From Chitinispirillaceae bacterium (lineage in GTDB: Bacteria > Fibrobacterota > Chitinivibrionia > Chitinivibrionales > Chitinispirillaceae), in assembly GCA_016932075.1 (NCBI GenBank), contig JAFGDP010000061.1, forward strand, positions 1 to 64,000: 64,000 bases of DNA, in the 5' to 3' direction. How positions within the stretch are numbered: position 1 is the first letter of the stretch; the number at the start of each line of letters is the position of its first letter. The notes under the pieces were generated by a model. That model saw only the letters and a list, made by a program, of their open reading frames with translations, did not search any database and was not told the origin of the DNA. The position numbers and the translations under genes were made by a program. Below are positions 35,196-44,473 of this stretch, in pieces.

Positions 35196-36254
35196 TCATT
35201 CGAGTATCCATGCAATGCCGGCCCGGATCATGGCCCACGCCTCGTCGGTAATGTATTCGTACGCGTGCGCGTGGATGCCGATAGTGACGGCCCTGTTAAG
35301 CGTGGTTGAAACGCCGTCCGCCAGCGTGGTTCCCTTTTCGACCGCGCAGGCCGCGGTCAAGAGCCCTCCGGAAAAGGCTATCGCGCTGCTGTCTATTCCC
35401 ATAAATTCAACCATGGCAGATACGAGCGTATCAGATTTAAACTTTGCAATAGATAAATGTTCAATGGTAGGTATGAAGCCGATTTCTGCTTCCTCCGGTG
35501 TCGAGGTGCCATTTGCCAGTTGAAACTCCGTGCCGGCAGTTATGCCCCCTGTCAATTTTTCGTTTGCCCCTTGGGAAATGAGCAATGTCAACGCATCGTA
35601 ATTAGACACTGCCCCTGGATACGACGACCAATTCAGCACATTTGCCTTGGCAGATGCCCATGCTTCCAGATTTACGAGCGGCAACGGGTGGCCCCTGAAC
35701 GGGGACAGATCGCTTGAATTCGGCGATTCAGACAAAACCGCGAAGTCGTAGTTGGCGAAACTGTCAACCCATGCCGTGAGCGTGGTCGATTCTACCACCC
35801 GTACGACATATCCCCATGAACGCAGCTTGTTTATTACCGGCACGTCGCGCGTATCACCGCTATCGTTGGCGGTTGAGACGAACAGGCAGTGTTTCTGGAT
35901 GGTCACGGTAACGGTATAGGCGGCCGTTGAATTATCCTCGGCAATCACGGTATAGACGACAGGAGCCGAAAAGTTATTCGCCGTCGCACCGCTCGTCTGC
36001 GCAACGCCGCCGACTTCGACTTTCACACCGGTCGTGGTAAACGTGGCGACAAGCGCCGACACATCGGTGCCGCGCGGCACCGTAAGCGCAATGGTCTTTG
36101 CGGCAGTATCGACAATGCCGGTTACCGGGGGATTTGCCAGCGAAAAGGCGGTGATCGCCTTTTCGCTGCTCTGTGAAGCGGTCGGACTGCAGGACGAGAA
36201 CAGAAAGGTTGCCGCAATTGACGCGGCAAAACCGAGAAGCAGATATTTTTTCAT
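35196..36254 (-). CDS. DUF5018-containing lipoprotein with ThuA-like domain
   Basis: A 352-residue lipoprotein (lipobox LFSSC). An Ig-like DUF5018-type module follows (about 28-115: EKAITAFSLANPPVTGIVD, TFTTTGVKVEVGG, YTVIAEDNSTAAYTVTV). The C-terminal domain (about 118-352: LFVSTANDSGDTRDVPVINK, YDFAVLSESPNSSDLSPF, VTIGIHAHAYEYITDEAWAM) has the alternating alpha/beta pattern of ThuA/class I glutamine amidotransferase-like folds. The ATG at 36254 has AAAGGAG 6 nt ahead. It lies between a related lipoprotein and GH31 copy 2. A cell-surface sugar-binding or scaffold role is plausible but not shown. Confidence 0.6.
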   Translation of the reverse strand: MKKYLLLGFAASIAATFLFSSCSPTASQSSEKAITAFSLANPPVTGIVDTAAKTIALTVPRGTDVSALVATFTTTGVKVEVGGVAQTSGATANNFSAPVVYTVIAEDNSTAAYTVTVTIQKHCLFVSTANDSGDTRDVPVINKLRSWGYVVRVVESTTLTAWVDSFANYDFAVLSESPNSSDLSPFRGHPLPLVNLEAWASAKANVLNWSSYPGAVSNYDALTLLISQGANEKLTGGITAGTEFQLANGTSTPEEAEIGFIPTIEHLSIAKFKSDTLVSAMVEFMGIDSSAIAFSGGLLTAACAVEKGTTLADGVSTTLNRAVTIGIHAHAYEYITDEAWAMIRAGIAWILE

Positions 36255-36332
36255 GATGCGCTCCTTTTTAAAAAACACGGTGCGTTGGTGACTGTTGCTT
36301 TCCATTTTTTGCTTTTGACGCCATGCGACGGT

Positions 36333-37574
36333 TCACGGAACCAGTGAAAAACCCTGCGGCAAATCCACGCCTCCGGGGAAAAACGCACCGTCGGTTGTCC
36401 AGATTATCCAATCCAGCGAGCCTTGGTAGGCGTTGTTGTTCGACATGTCGCCAAGGCGGATAAAAATGCTTGTCGTGGAAGCCGTCGCGGTCCCTGCCAC
36501 CGTCGCGGTAGGGGCACCGTCAACATGCACGTTGACCGCCAGCCCGGATTCGGTGATTTCATAGGACACGAAATAGGTATGCCACGCCCCTTCACTGACG
36601 GTCGCCGAGCTTATGGTTGAGGTGCCGTTTTGCAGGCTGATCTGCCCGTTCCGGATCTCAAGCTGCGCACGGTAGCTGTTCTGAAAATCAAGCATCCAGG
36701 CAAGCGTTCCGGCGCCGCCGTCCGCCCTTGCTTTGAACGCAAGCGTCATTTTCGAGCCCACCGGAAGCGGGCTGGCGAACTGATACCGGTAATGCGCCTG
36801 CAAAGACGGATCATTTGAGTTAAAGGAGAGGATACCGTCGCTGACCGTGCAATAGGTGTTCATGGATTCCCGGTCCAGCCATCCGGCCGGCGGTTCAACA
36901 GCGGTCGTCCAATCATGCGTGGTCCAGTCCGCCGGAACGCTTTGCACCACGCTCACGGCATAATCAGCGGTGGTATTGTCGGCTCCCTTGACCGTATACA
37001 CCACCGTGCCAGTAAAATCGTTCGCCGTGACACCGCTTTCCTGGACCGTTGTACCCACCGAGACACCGACACCCGTCGTGGCGAACTCCGCGACAAGCGC
37101 GGTCACATCGGTGCCGCCCGGCACTGCAACCTTGATGGTCTTTTTAGATTCGTCAATTGATCCGGTGGCTGGAATGGACGGGAAGGAATACTGCGTTATC
37201 CTTTTGTATGCCACCGTCACGGTCACGGTATACGTTGCCGTGGAGTTGTCCTCCGCAGTGACGATATACTGGACAGGGGAAGAAAAATCGTTCACCGTCA
37301 TACCGCTTATCTGCGGCTCCGAACCGATGCCGACCGACACGCCGGTCGTGGTGAAAACCGCCGTGAGCGATCTGACATTCGTTCCCTCGGGCACAAGCAA
37401 TGAAATGGTCTTTGCGCTTTCATCAATCGTTCCGGTCACCGCCGGATTCACCATTGAAAAAGCGGTTATCGCCTTTTCGCTGCTCTGCGTCGATACGGGA
37501 TCCTTGTCACAGCCATGCAATGCCACGAGCGCAGCACAGGACAAGACGCGAAATAATAAAACTTGCACTTTCAT
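36333..37574 (-). CDS. Lipoprotein with two DUF5018 modules and a LamG-like domain
   Basis: A 413-residue lipoprotein (lipobox VALHGC). There are two tandem DUF5018-type modules (about 33-120 and 125-210), the first nearly the same as that of the next gene (EKAITAFSMVNPAVTG, FTTTGVSVGIG, AEDNSTATYTVTVT). A concanavalin-like domain follows (about 215-400: YRYQFASPLPVGSKMTLAFK, WHTYFVSYEITES, IFIRLGDMSN). Lectin-like folds of this kind often bind polysaccharide, so this may hold pectin fragments at the surface. AAAGG lies 10 nt before the ATG. It is first behind promoter copy D. Confidence 0.65.
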   Translation of the reverse strand: MKVQVLLFRVLSCAALVALHGCDKDPVSTQSSEKAITAFSMVNPAVTGTIDESAKTISLLVPEGTNVRSLTAVFTTTGVSVGIGSEPQISGMTVNDFSSPVQYIVTAEDNSTATYTVTVTVAYKRITQYSFPSIPATGSIDESKKTIKVAVPGGTDVTALVAEFATTGVGVSVGTTVQESGVTANDFTGTVVYTVKGADNTTADYAVSVVQSVPADWTTHDWTTAVEPPAGWLDRESMNTYCTVSDGILSFNSNDPSLQAHYRYQFASPLPVGSKMTLAFKARADGGAGTLAWMLDFQNSYRAQLEIRNGQISLQNGTSTISSATVSEGAWHTYFVSYEITESGLAVNVHVDGAPTATVAGTATASTTSIFIRLGDMSNNNAYQGSLDWIIWTTDGAFFPGGVDLPQGFSLVP

Positions 37575-37600
37575 GAAACCGTAACCTTTCTATCATATCC

Positions 37601-37659
37601 AAAATATATAGACAATTTTCACCAAATCTATAGGCGATCGTGCCAAAAACTTATAAACT
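37601..37659 (-). promoter_or_regulatory. Pectin-locus promoter element, copy D
   Basis: On the minus strand: AGTTTATAAGTTTTTGGC (37659-37642), 8 nt, CTATAG (37633-37628), 19 nt, TATATTTT (37608-37601). The predicted start near 37596 gives a ~22-nt leader before the lipoprotein at 37574, which carries its own AAAGG. It would drive both lipoproteins and GH31 copy 2. Confidence 0.85.
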
Positions 37660-37692
37660 TATGACACCGTATGGAGGCGCCTGAAAGATGTA

Positions 37693-39222
37693 TCAGTCAA
37701 TATCATGGAGGTTATATGCGGCCAAGAATCCGTCGTTGAACGCCGCGCCCGCGCCACCGCCCTTCGTATTTACGCAATAAAAACCGCGCGCGATCCTCTC
37801 CGGCAGGAACCTCTCGCCGCCTGAAGCAAAACCTGTAAAAATCCGTCGTCCCGACAGGGTAAAAAGCGCCGTTCCATCGCCGGACCTCGGGGCAATGCCC
37901 TGACGCGTGCGCACCGCTATCGGGGCGATCGCGGTGACGGACCCGCTTTCAAAGCAGCCGATGTCGGGCGCCTTGCCGGTAAAGGTCACCCCCACGTTGG
38001 CGCCCGCGTCGATGAGCGCGCTGGCCGTTTTCAGACGGAACAATTTGGATTCCGGCAGCGTCCCGTCAGGATTGCGCTGCGCGCGCGCAAGCGACGTATC
38101 GAGGCTTTCGAAATCCGACGCGCTGACCGAAAAACCGCTGTTCCAGGTGTTGTTCCGTTCGGTCGCGTTTGCAATGGTGTTCGGACCCGAAAGCGACACA
38201 TTGTTGGCCAAATCATGTTTCTGGCCGGAGTTGAGGGTTCCTCCCAGGGCGAAATTCGTGTTGTTCGCATAGGCCAGGCAGTTGTAAAGGGTCAGGCCGC
38301 CGGCGTTGTTGTTCTGGTCAAACCCTTTTTTCGGCTGTCCGAATACTATGCATCGTGTCAGTTTATTGTTCTGCTGCTTGCTGTTGCCGCCGATCTTGAA
38401 TCCGTTCCCGTTGCCCTCGAACCCGCTGAAGCTCCATACGTTCACGCCGTTGCGGAACGCCCAGCAGTTTTCGAACGTCACCTTTTCGGGACTGTCGTAG
38501 GTATCGTACCCGTCGTCGGAGTTCTCCCATGCGCGGCAGCCGATGAACGTGTTGCCCGGTCCTTGCGTCTGTTTCGGCGCGAAGCCATCGGCCATGGAAC
38601 CGTTTTTATAGGCTCCGTCAAAGTTCCGGTACGCGTCACAGTTAATGGCTGTTACGTTTGAACCGCCCTTGTTGATTTCAAGACCGCTGTTCCAGTTCTC
38701 GTAAAAAGCGCAGTTCTCAAAAGTAATGTACGACCCTGAAACGTACGCGCCCTGATACCCGGCCTTGGTTATGTAAATGCCCCTGAAATACCAGTAGCTG
38801 CCCGTGATATCGAATCCGTACGAGGTGATGTCCGGATTAAGCACCTTGCTGTTGTTCGAATAGGAAAAATTGAATATCGCGCGGGAGTTGTTATAGGCGA
38901 TCAGGCTGATCGGCCTGCCGGAGCTGCCGGATTTGGAAAAGACGATGGTGTTCTTCCTCGAAGAATTGTAGGGTATGGCATAGGCACCTCCCTGAAGCAG
39001 GACGGTATCGCCGGCACCCGCCCGGGAGAGGGCGGTCGCATGGTCAAGAGCCGAATTGAAACTCGTCCCGCTGTTGCCCGATGAGCCGGTGGGCGTGACG
39101 TATATGGTTGTCGCCAGAACAAATGACACCCAAAGCAGAATGGTTGCGACATTTCCATACAAAAACCGTGCGCCCTGACCGGTTCGAGGCATGTCATCCG
39201 TAAGGTCTGATGTGCGTTGCAT
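37693..39222 (-). CDS. Secreted pectate lyase, PL9 family
   Basis: A 509-residue right-handed beta-helix enzyme that cleaves polygalacturonate by beta-elimination. The signal/anchor helix is unusually deep (about 24-40) behind a charged N-terminus (MQRTSDLTDDMPRTG). The PL9 core has MADGFAPKQTQGPGN (catalytic-type Lys217), then GCRAWENSDDGYDTYD with the calcium-binding acid cluster, and GFDQNNNAGGLTLYNC. The C-terminus has a degraded sorting-type motif (ALFTLSGRRIFTGF). The ATG at 39222 has AAAGGGG 8 nt ahead; the frame is open far upstream without a signal. It is the last of eight lyases in the array. Confidence 0.88.
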   Translation of the reverse strand: MQRTSDLTDDMPRTGQGARFLYGNVATILLWVSFVLATTIYVTPTGSSGNSGTSFNSALDHATALSRAGAGDTVLLQGGAYAIPYNSSRKNTIVFSKSGSSGRPISLIAYNNSRAIFNFSYSNNSKVLNPDITSYGFDITGSYWYFRGIYITKAGYQGAYVSGSYITFENCAFYENWNSGLEINKGGSNVTAINCDAYRNFDGAYKNGSMADGFAPKQTQGPGNTFIGCRAWENSDDGYDTYDSPEKVTFENCWAFRNGVNVWSFSGFEGNGNGFKIGGNSKQQNNKLTRCIVFGQPKKGFDQNNNAGGLTLYNCLAYANNTNFALGGTLNSGQKHDLANNVSLSGPNTIANATERNNTWNSGFSVSASDFESLDTSLARAQRNPDGTLPESKLFRLKTASALIDAGANVGVTFTGKAPDIGCFESGSVTAIAPIAVRTRQGIAPRSGDGTALFTLSGRRIFTGFASGGERFLPERIARGFYCVNTKGGGAGAAFNDGFLAAYNLHDID

Positions 39223-39257
39223 GTGAAATCCCCTTTTGAATATGAATCGTTTCCGTG

Positions 39258-40451
39258 TCAAAACGTCGTTCGGCGCCACGTACCGTGCGCGCTCTTTACA
39301 ATGTACACGCCGGGATTCGTAGAGAGGCTGGACCTGGTTGCGATTCGTACACCTGCAAGGTTCCATACTCCCGCAACGCTCCGTCGATCACGGACACCTG
39401 TCCTGGCAACCGTATACGAAGTAATGCCGCGCACTCCCGACGAGCCGATCTTCCCTACCCCGGCGTATTGCATCACAATCTCCTTGACCCGTGCCGCCGA
39501 ATCAACACCATGCTGATAGAAATCAGAGGGTGTCCATCGGACACCAGACGGGTCCTGTTCAAACGTCTGGGTATTTACCTGAATGCTCCCCACATCCTTG
39601 AGCCATCCGGTGCCGTAGAACTGCGAACAGTCCTCGAAATCCTCGAAATAGTTATGCTCCGAATTGATCTGCGATCCCTCTCCGATGCCGATGCCGTAGT
39701 CGCGGATCTCGCTGTAGTAGTTGTTGTACACATGCACCAGGCCGTACCTGACGCGGGGATGGCGCTCTTTTGTCCCGTCGAACCAGTTGTGGTGAAAAGT
39801 GATGTGCAGGTGCCCTATGTCCTGTGACCCGTTCGAGTCGTCATGGCCCACAAGGCACGTCTTTCCGTGATCGTGGAAATGATTCCACGATACGGTGCAG
39901 TAATCGGAACCGCGCTTGATGTCGACGCAGCCGTCGGATGAGTTCGACAGGTCGCAATGGTCGATCCAGACGTGATGAGAAAACATCTGGACATTGATCA
40001 GGTCGTCCGATCCGCCGGTCATGGTAAGGTTGCGGATGATAATATTGTGCACCGCGTTCGGCGGCGCCTCGGTCATCTCGTCGTCGAAGGGCAGGCCGAT
40101 GTTGAACCCGCCGCCGCCGTTGATGACGGCGCTCGAACCGACGCCGATAATCGACTTGTCGGAGGTCACGTTGTGCATTCCCCTTGGCAGCGTGATGGCG
40201 CCGGAAACAAGAATAATTCGCGGACCTTCCGTCGCAATGGCGGAAAGAAGCTGCTCCGCGGTGGTGACGGTCACGGTCGTCCCGCCCCGTCCGCCCGTGG
40301 TGCCGCCGTGAAGCGTCTGTCCTCCGGCGCCATCGATTGCCGCAAATCCGGTCATGGCAAAATCAGGGGCGGCGGCTTCCGTTGCGGGCGGGATCGCCGT
40401 AACCATGACGAGCGCCGCGGCGATGGAGGTTACAACGCGATTATTTGACAT
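39258..40451 (-). CDS. Secreted pectate lyase, PL1 family (a)
   Basis: A 397-residue beta-helix pectate lyase. Signal peptide (about 1-27), then GGTTGGRGGTTVTVTTAEQL typical of the PL1 N-cap. HHVWIDHCDLSNSSDGCVDI is the vWiDH motif with calcium-site acids, and TKERHPRVRYG carries the catalytic Arg (R-x-P-x-x-R). The end (GVWNLAGVRIATRSSL ... GVYIVKSAHG) is a sorting-type domain. AGGAGG precedes the ATG by 8 nt. It overlaps the upstream lyase gene by 11 bp, implying coupled translation. Confidence 0.94.
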   Translation of the reverse strand: MSNNRVVTSIAAALVMVTAIPPATEAAAPDFAMTGFAAIDGAGGQTLHGGTTGGRGGTTVTVTTAEQLLSAIATEGPRIILVSGAITLPRGMHNVTSDKSIIGVGSSAVINGGGGFNIGLPFDDEMTEAPPNAVHNIIIRNLTMTGGSDDLINVQMFSHHVWIDHCDLSNSSDGCVDIKRGSDYCTVSWNHFHDHGKTCLVGHDDSNGSQDIGHLHITFHHNWFDGTKERHPRVRYGLVHVYNNYYSEIRDYGIGIGEGSQINSEHNYFEDFEDCSQFYGTGWLKDVGSIQVNTQTFEQDPSGVRWTPSDFYQHGVDSAARVKEIVMQYAGVGKIGSSGVRGITSYTVARTGVRDRRSVAGVWNLAGVRIATRSSLSTNPGVYIVKSAHGTWRRTTF

Positions 40452-41706
40452 ACACGATCCTCCTCGCCGTTTGTTCCTTGCCGAATCGGATCAGGGCGAC
40501 ATGGGCACCGTTGCCGATATCCGACCCCCTCAATCGGGTGTCGTACCTGACGCCCGGAGCGACGCGTCCCCGGAACAGGACCGCCTCGTGCCTGCCGCGG
40601 GCGTCAATCAGTGCAATGGAAACCATGCCCGAACGGCGCGCGATAAAGGCAAGGGACCGGTCATTCGAGAATGCTCGACGCAGGAGTACCACACCGGCCG
40701 CACCGGGGCTCGATATTCCGTGACAGGAGGCGATAGCGGTCGTTCCACCGGCACCGGCCTGTGCCCGCACAATGGCAGGGACATCCGCCGCATCATCAAG
40801 GGTATAGGAATAATAGGTTTTCGGGTCAAACGCGCTGCCGCGGGTTTCCGGGGTGCCGGAATTGACAAACACATTGTTCCGTTCGACCAGGTCGCCGTCG
40901 GGTGACTCGGCATAGCCGACATACATCGGAAACGGCACGTTCTCGAAATAATTGCCTTCGATAACCACGTCGGCCTCGCAGGCAGAGGCGACGCCGTAGA
41001 GCTCGTTGCTGAGGTAGTAGTTGTTGAAGCAATGGACCTCGCCGAACCGCACGCGCGGGTGGCGCTGGCGCGTACCGTTGAACCAGTTGTGGTGCAGCGT
41101 GGTTTTCAAGTATCCGACATCGTCCTGGTACCCGTCGGAATGGCCGATCAGGATGCTCTTGCTGTGGTTGAGAAAGAGGCAGTAGGAAATGGTAATGTAG
41201 TTCGACTGGCGCGTGATGTCGAACAGGCCGTCGTGGTTCTCGCCGTCAGGGTCCGGCGTGTCGCCGTCGGTGAACGTGCAGTGGTCGACCCACAAATGTG
41301 TGGTGTTCTGGTTGACCTTAAGCAGGTCGTCGGGCGCATTGACGAAGGTGATGTTACGGATGATGATATTGTCGCGCCGGTACAGTTCAAGCCCGCCGTT
41401 TATGATCCGCGCGTCATTGCCCAGGCCGATCAGCGTCTTGTTGCTGCGGAGCGCGTTCGTGGTTCCATCGAGGTCGATCGTGCCCGACACTTCGATGATA
41501 AGCGTATCGTTCAGGTCCATATACTCCTTGAGTGAATCGAAGGCGCTCACCCTCACGGTGCGGCCGCCGGCCCCGCCGGTCGGAGCGCCGCCGACCGCGC
41601 AGAAACCGTCGGGGCGGTCCGTCATTTTGCAGCGGCCGTACTGGGCATGCGCCAGCGACAGCGCACCGATACAACAGCAACAGAAAAGTAAAAATCGATT
41701 CGTCAT
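40441..41706 (-). CDS. Secreted pectate lyase, PL1 family (b)
   Basis: A 421-residue enzyme. The signal peptide (TNRFLLFCCCCIGALSLAHA) has an odd run of four cysteines. PL1 core: TGGAGGRTVRVSAFDSL, THLWVDHCTFTDGDTPDPDG, and TRQRHPRVRFGEVHCFNNYY with the catalytic R-x-P-x-x-R. The C-terminal module (SIALIDARGRHEAVLFRG ... RRIVYVK) is sorting-like. The ATG at 41706 is taken because GGAGAGG sits just ahead; the frame continues 16 codons upstream with no signal. It lies 44 bp after the previous gene's stop in the leftward array. Confidence 0.94.
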   Translation of the reverse strand: MTNRFLLFCCCCIGALSLAHAQYGRCKMTDRPDGFCAVGGAPTGGAGGRTVRVSAFDSLKEYMDLNDTLIIEVSGTIDLDGTTNALRSNKTLIGLGNDARIINGGLELYRRDNIIIRNITFVNAPDDLLKVNQNTTHLWVDHCTFTDGDTPDPDGENHDGLFDITRQSNYITISYCLFLNHSKSILIGHSDGYQDDVGYLKTTLHHNWFNGTRQRHPRVRFGEVHCFNNYYLSNELYGVASACEADVVIEGNYFENVPFPMYVGYAESPDGDLVERNNVFVNSGTPETRGSAFDPKTYYSYTLDDAADVPAIVRAQAGAGGTTAIASCHGISSPGAAGVVLLRRAFSNDRSLAFIARRSGMVSIALIDARGRHEAVLFRGRVAPGVRYDTRLRGSDIGNGAHVALIRFGKEQTARRIVYVK

Positions 41707-41750
41707 ACCCCTCTCCAATCCCTTTCTTAAAATTGCACAGACCTGCCGTT

Positions 41751-43010
41751 TCAATCGACGGCCGTCAGCATATGCATTGATTGAACAGACGCGGCGTCTA
41801 CCCGGATCATTCTCACCCCCTTACCATGAGCGAAAATGAACCTTCCCTCCTTCATGATCTCCTGATTGCTGATCAGACAGCGGCCGGAAAGATCATGCAC
41901 GCTTACGGCAACCGCGGTCGCGGTGTTATTGATCACGCTGCAAATCCCGTTTCGCCGCTCTATCCGGACCGGCGGCTCCAGTTGGCCGGCGATCAAACGG
42001 GCCTTTTTTCTGGAAATCACCCCGGTTGACCACGAGGTAATGGTATTCCCGGCCTGACTGCGGATCGCGTCTTCGATGATACCGGGATCTTCAACCGCGT
42101 ACGGATACCAGGGCGTGAAGCTGCTGCCGCGACTCAACGTGTCGCCGATGACGTTTTTATACACGTTATTTTTAAGCGTGATTTTCCCGTTCTGGTTGTA
42201 GTAATTGACCGGGTTTCTGACCCCGTTGAAAATGTTGGATTCGGCAAGAATGTCCGCCATGAATCCCACCCGTATGCAATGGTTTGCGAAGGTGGAGCTG
42301 AAAAGGTTGTTGTACAGATGCACCTTGCCGTAACGTACTCTTGGCATGCGCTCCTTGACCAGGTTGCCCCACCAGCAGTGATGAAAGGTGCAGTTGAATT
42401 TGCCCGAGTCCGAAGGCTGATTGTCCGCATTACCGATGAGGTTTGAAAACTGGTGATCGTTTCCCGTACGCGTGTAGGAAAAAGTGCACCATGAAACGGT
42501 AATCGAATCCGCCGCCTTGGTAAAATCCATGTTTCCGTCGTTTCCGTCGAGCATCGCGAGGTGATCGAGCCATATCCTGGTCGCGGACTCGATATGCACG
42601 GCGTCCGGCCCCTCTTCGCAGGTGCCCGGTCCGGACGTCCCGGTGCAGGGGGTGGTGATATGGACCAGCACATTCCGCACGATTACGTTGCTGACATTTT
42701 CGATTTTCAGCGTTCCTTCAATGACGGCGCCCGGCTCGCCAAGGACGGTTTTGTCGCCTGATCGTATCGAGCACTCTCCGGTGAGCGTTCCGCGCACCCG
42801 TATCACCATTGGTGCCGCCTTTTCAGCTTGGTTATTGAACTCCTCGCTCGTGGCAACCGTTACCTCCTGCCCGCCATTGCCGCCGGTCGTACCTTTAGCC
42901 CAGCCGCCGGGAACGCCGTTCGGATTCGCCGTAACCGCCAAACCGGCCACGGTGCAGCAAAGCAGCGCGACAAAGCCCCAAAACAACGTTGACCCGCGCG
43001 GCATCACCAT
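41751..43010 (-). CDS. Secreted pectate/pectin lyase, PL1 family (c)
   Basis: A 419-residue enzyme with a signal peptide (about 5-27). PL1 core: GTTGGNGGQEVTVATSEEF, TRIWLDHLAMLDGNDGNMDF and KERMPRVRYGKVHLYNNLF (catalytic R-x-P-x-x-R). The site WLDHLA in place of W-[VI]-DHC and the GNDGNMDF loop differ from the other array members, so the preferred pectin form may differ. The C-terminus has VSVHDLSGRCLISNQEI and then a poorly matching end. Two in-frame ATGs (43010, 43004) overlap the upstream stop; either may be used. Confidence 0.92.
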   Translation of the reverse strand: MVMPRGSTLFWGFVALLCCTVAGLAVTANPNGVPGGWAKGTTGGNGGQEVTVATSEEFNNQAEKAAPMVIRVRGTLTGECSIRSGDKTVLGEPGAVIEGTLKIENVSNVIVRNVLVHITTPCTGTSGPGTCEEGPDAVHIESATRIWLDHLAMLDGNDGNMDFTKAADSITVSWCTFSYTRTGNDHQFSNLIGNADNQPSDSGKFNCTFHHCWWGNLVKERMPRVRYGKVHLYNNLFSSTFANHCIRVGFMADILAESNIFNGVRNPVNYYNQNGKITLKNNVYKNVIGDTLSRGSSFTPWYPYAVEDPGIIEDAIRSQAGNTITSWSTGVISRKKARLIAGQLEPPVRIERRNGICSVINNTATAVAVSVHDLSGRCLISNQEIMKEGRFIFAHGKGVRMIRVDAASVQSMHMLTAVD

Positions 43011-44473
43011 AGTGAGATCCGTTCGTTATGCCCGCCGCCGGTATCCGTCAGGTGAACGCAATATGTGCCGCGTGTCAATCCGTTCAGGTCGAAAACCGCG
43101 ATATGTGCAGCGGCTGACCTGCCCATGATACATGCAACCCTCCTGCCCCAAAGATCAAAAACGGTCGCCTCTTGAATCTGCGGACCAAAAGAGCCGGTCT
43201 TCACACGCAGCAGTCCGGTTTTGGGCGACCAGGAACAAACGCCGGACGGCCCTGCAAGGGCCGGTCCGGTCAACACGGCCGAACCCCCGTACTCGAACGC
43301 ACCGAGATCAGGCGCGCTCCCGCCGTACGGCAACCCGACGTCGACCCCCTTATTGATGAGCTGACTGCTCGCGGCAAGCCGGAGAAACCCGTTGTTCGGC
43401 AGCCGGTAATCAACCGTTCGGGGCGCCAGTGCAAGCGATGTGTCGATGCTCTGAAAGTCGGCAGCCGAAACCGTCATGCCCTGCCACGAATTGCTCGCAA
43501 GCGTGGCCGTGGCATCGATAGTGGGAGCGCCGCCTGAAAATGAAATATTGTTCTTCAAAACGTGTTTTTTCAGGGTGCCGCCGGTCGGGGTCTCGTAAAA
43601 GGAAAAATTGGCCGCGCCGTTGCGGAATCCGGTGCAGTTGTAAATCGTCTGGCCGGCAGTGGTATGGTTCTGGTCGAACCCCTTGCTGACGTTATCGAAT
43701 GCAACCGAGCGGGTCACGATCATTTCCGAGGTGTCACCGGCGCCGCCCAGTTTGAACGCATTGCCGTCTCCCGCCCAGGACGAATTGCCCCAGATATTTA
43801 TTCCATTGCGGAACGCGAAGCAGCTGTCGACGAGAATGGCCGCCGGGCAGCCGTAAAAATCCCAGCCATCATCGGCATTGAGCCATGCCCTGCATCCGCG
43901 AAACACGTTCCCCTCGCCCACGCCTGACTTGGCGGCAAATCCGTCGGCGTTTTCGCCGTTGTTTGGCGCGTCGTAGTTGCGATACGAGTCGCAGTTGAGG
44001 ACCAGGCAGTCGTGCGCGCCATTGGTCAGTTTTATCCCTTCAAGTCCGTTGTCGTGCGCCACACAACCTTCGATAATATGATGACCGCCGGTAGAGAGGC
44101 AGATACCGTTGGAGCCGGCATTTTTCACTTCAATTCCCCGGACATGCCAGTAATCCTTGCTTATATAAAGGCCACGGTCTGAAAGCCCGGTAAAATCGAA
44201 CACCGGTTTTTCACCGTTGTACGCCCAGAGCTTGCAGAGGTTTCCCGATGCGCCGCTTACGTTGGGCTTGACCTGCGCGGAAAGCGCGTAGGTGCCGCCC
44301 CGCAGATAAACGGTATCACCCGCCGCCATTTTCGCGAACGCGGCCTGCGGGGTTTTAAGCGGCGCGCCTGATGTTCCTGCCGCGCCGTCATCACCGGTCG
44401 GCGAAACGAAATACGGTGCGGCACCGAGTGTTGCTGCCGCGGCTGCCACGGTTAAAACGGAAATACGGATCAT
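43004..44473 (-). CDS. Secreted pectate lyase, PL9 family (b)
   Basis: A 489-residue beta-helix lyase with a signal peptide (IRISVLTVAAAAATLGAAP). PL9 features: PYFVSPTGDDGAAGTSGAPL, NADGFAAKSGVGEGN with the catalytic-type Lys, GCRAWLNADDGWDFYG with the calcium acids, and GFDQNHTTAGQTIYNC. It ends with a sorting-type module (EATVFDLWGRRVACIM ... GTYCVHLTD). The ATG at 44473 has GAAAGGACC ahead and overlaps the upstream stop by one base (TGATG). It shares the stretch INKGVDVGLPYGGSAPDLG, nearly unchanged, with the neighbour at 44473-45984, a sign of tandem duplication. Confidence 0.9.
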   Translation of the reverse strand: MIRISVLTVAAAAATLGAAPYFVSPTGDDGAAGTSGAPLKTPQAAFAKMAAGDTVYLRGGTYALSAQVKPNVSGASGNLCKLWAYNGEKPVFDFTGLSDRGLYISKDYWHVRGIEVKNAGSNGICLSTGGHHIIEGCVAHDNGLEGIKLTNGAHDCLVLNCDSYRNYDAPNNGENADGFAAKSGVGEGNVFRGCRAWLNADDGWDFYGCPAAILVDSCFAFRNGINIWGNSSWAGDGNAFKLGGAGDTSEMIVTRSVAFDNVSKGFDQNHTTAGQTIYNCTGFRNGAANFSFYETPTGGTLKKHVLKNNISFSGGAPTIDATATLASNSWQGMTVSAADFQSIDTSLALAPRTVDYRLPNNGFLRLAASSQLINKGVDVGLPYGGSAPDLGAFEYGGSAVLTGPALAGPSGVCSWSPKTGLLRVKTGSFGPQIQEATVFDLWGRRVACIMGRSAAAHIAVFDLNGLTRGTYCVHLTDTGGGHNERISLW

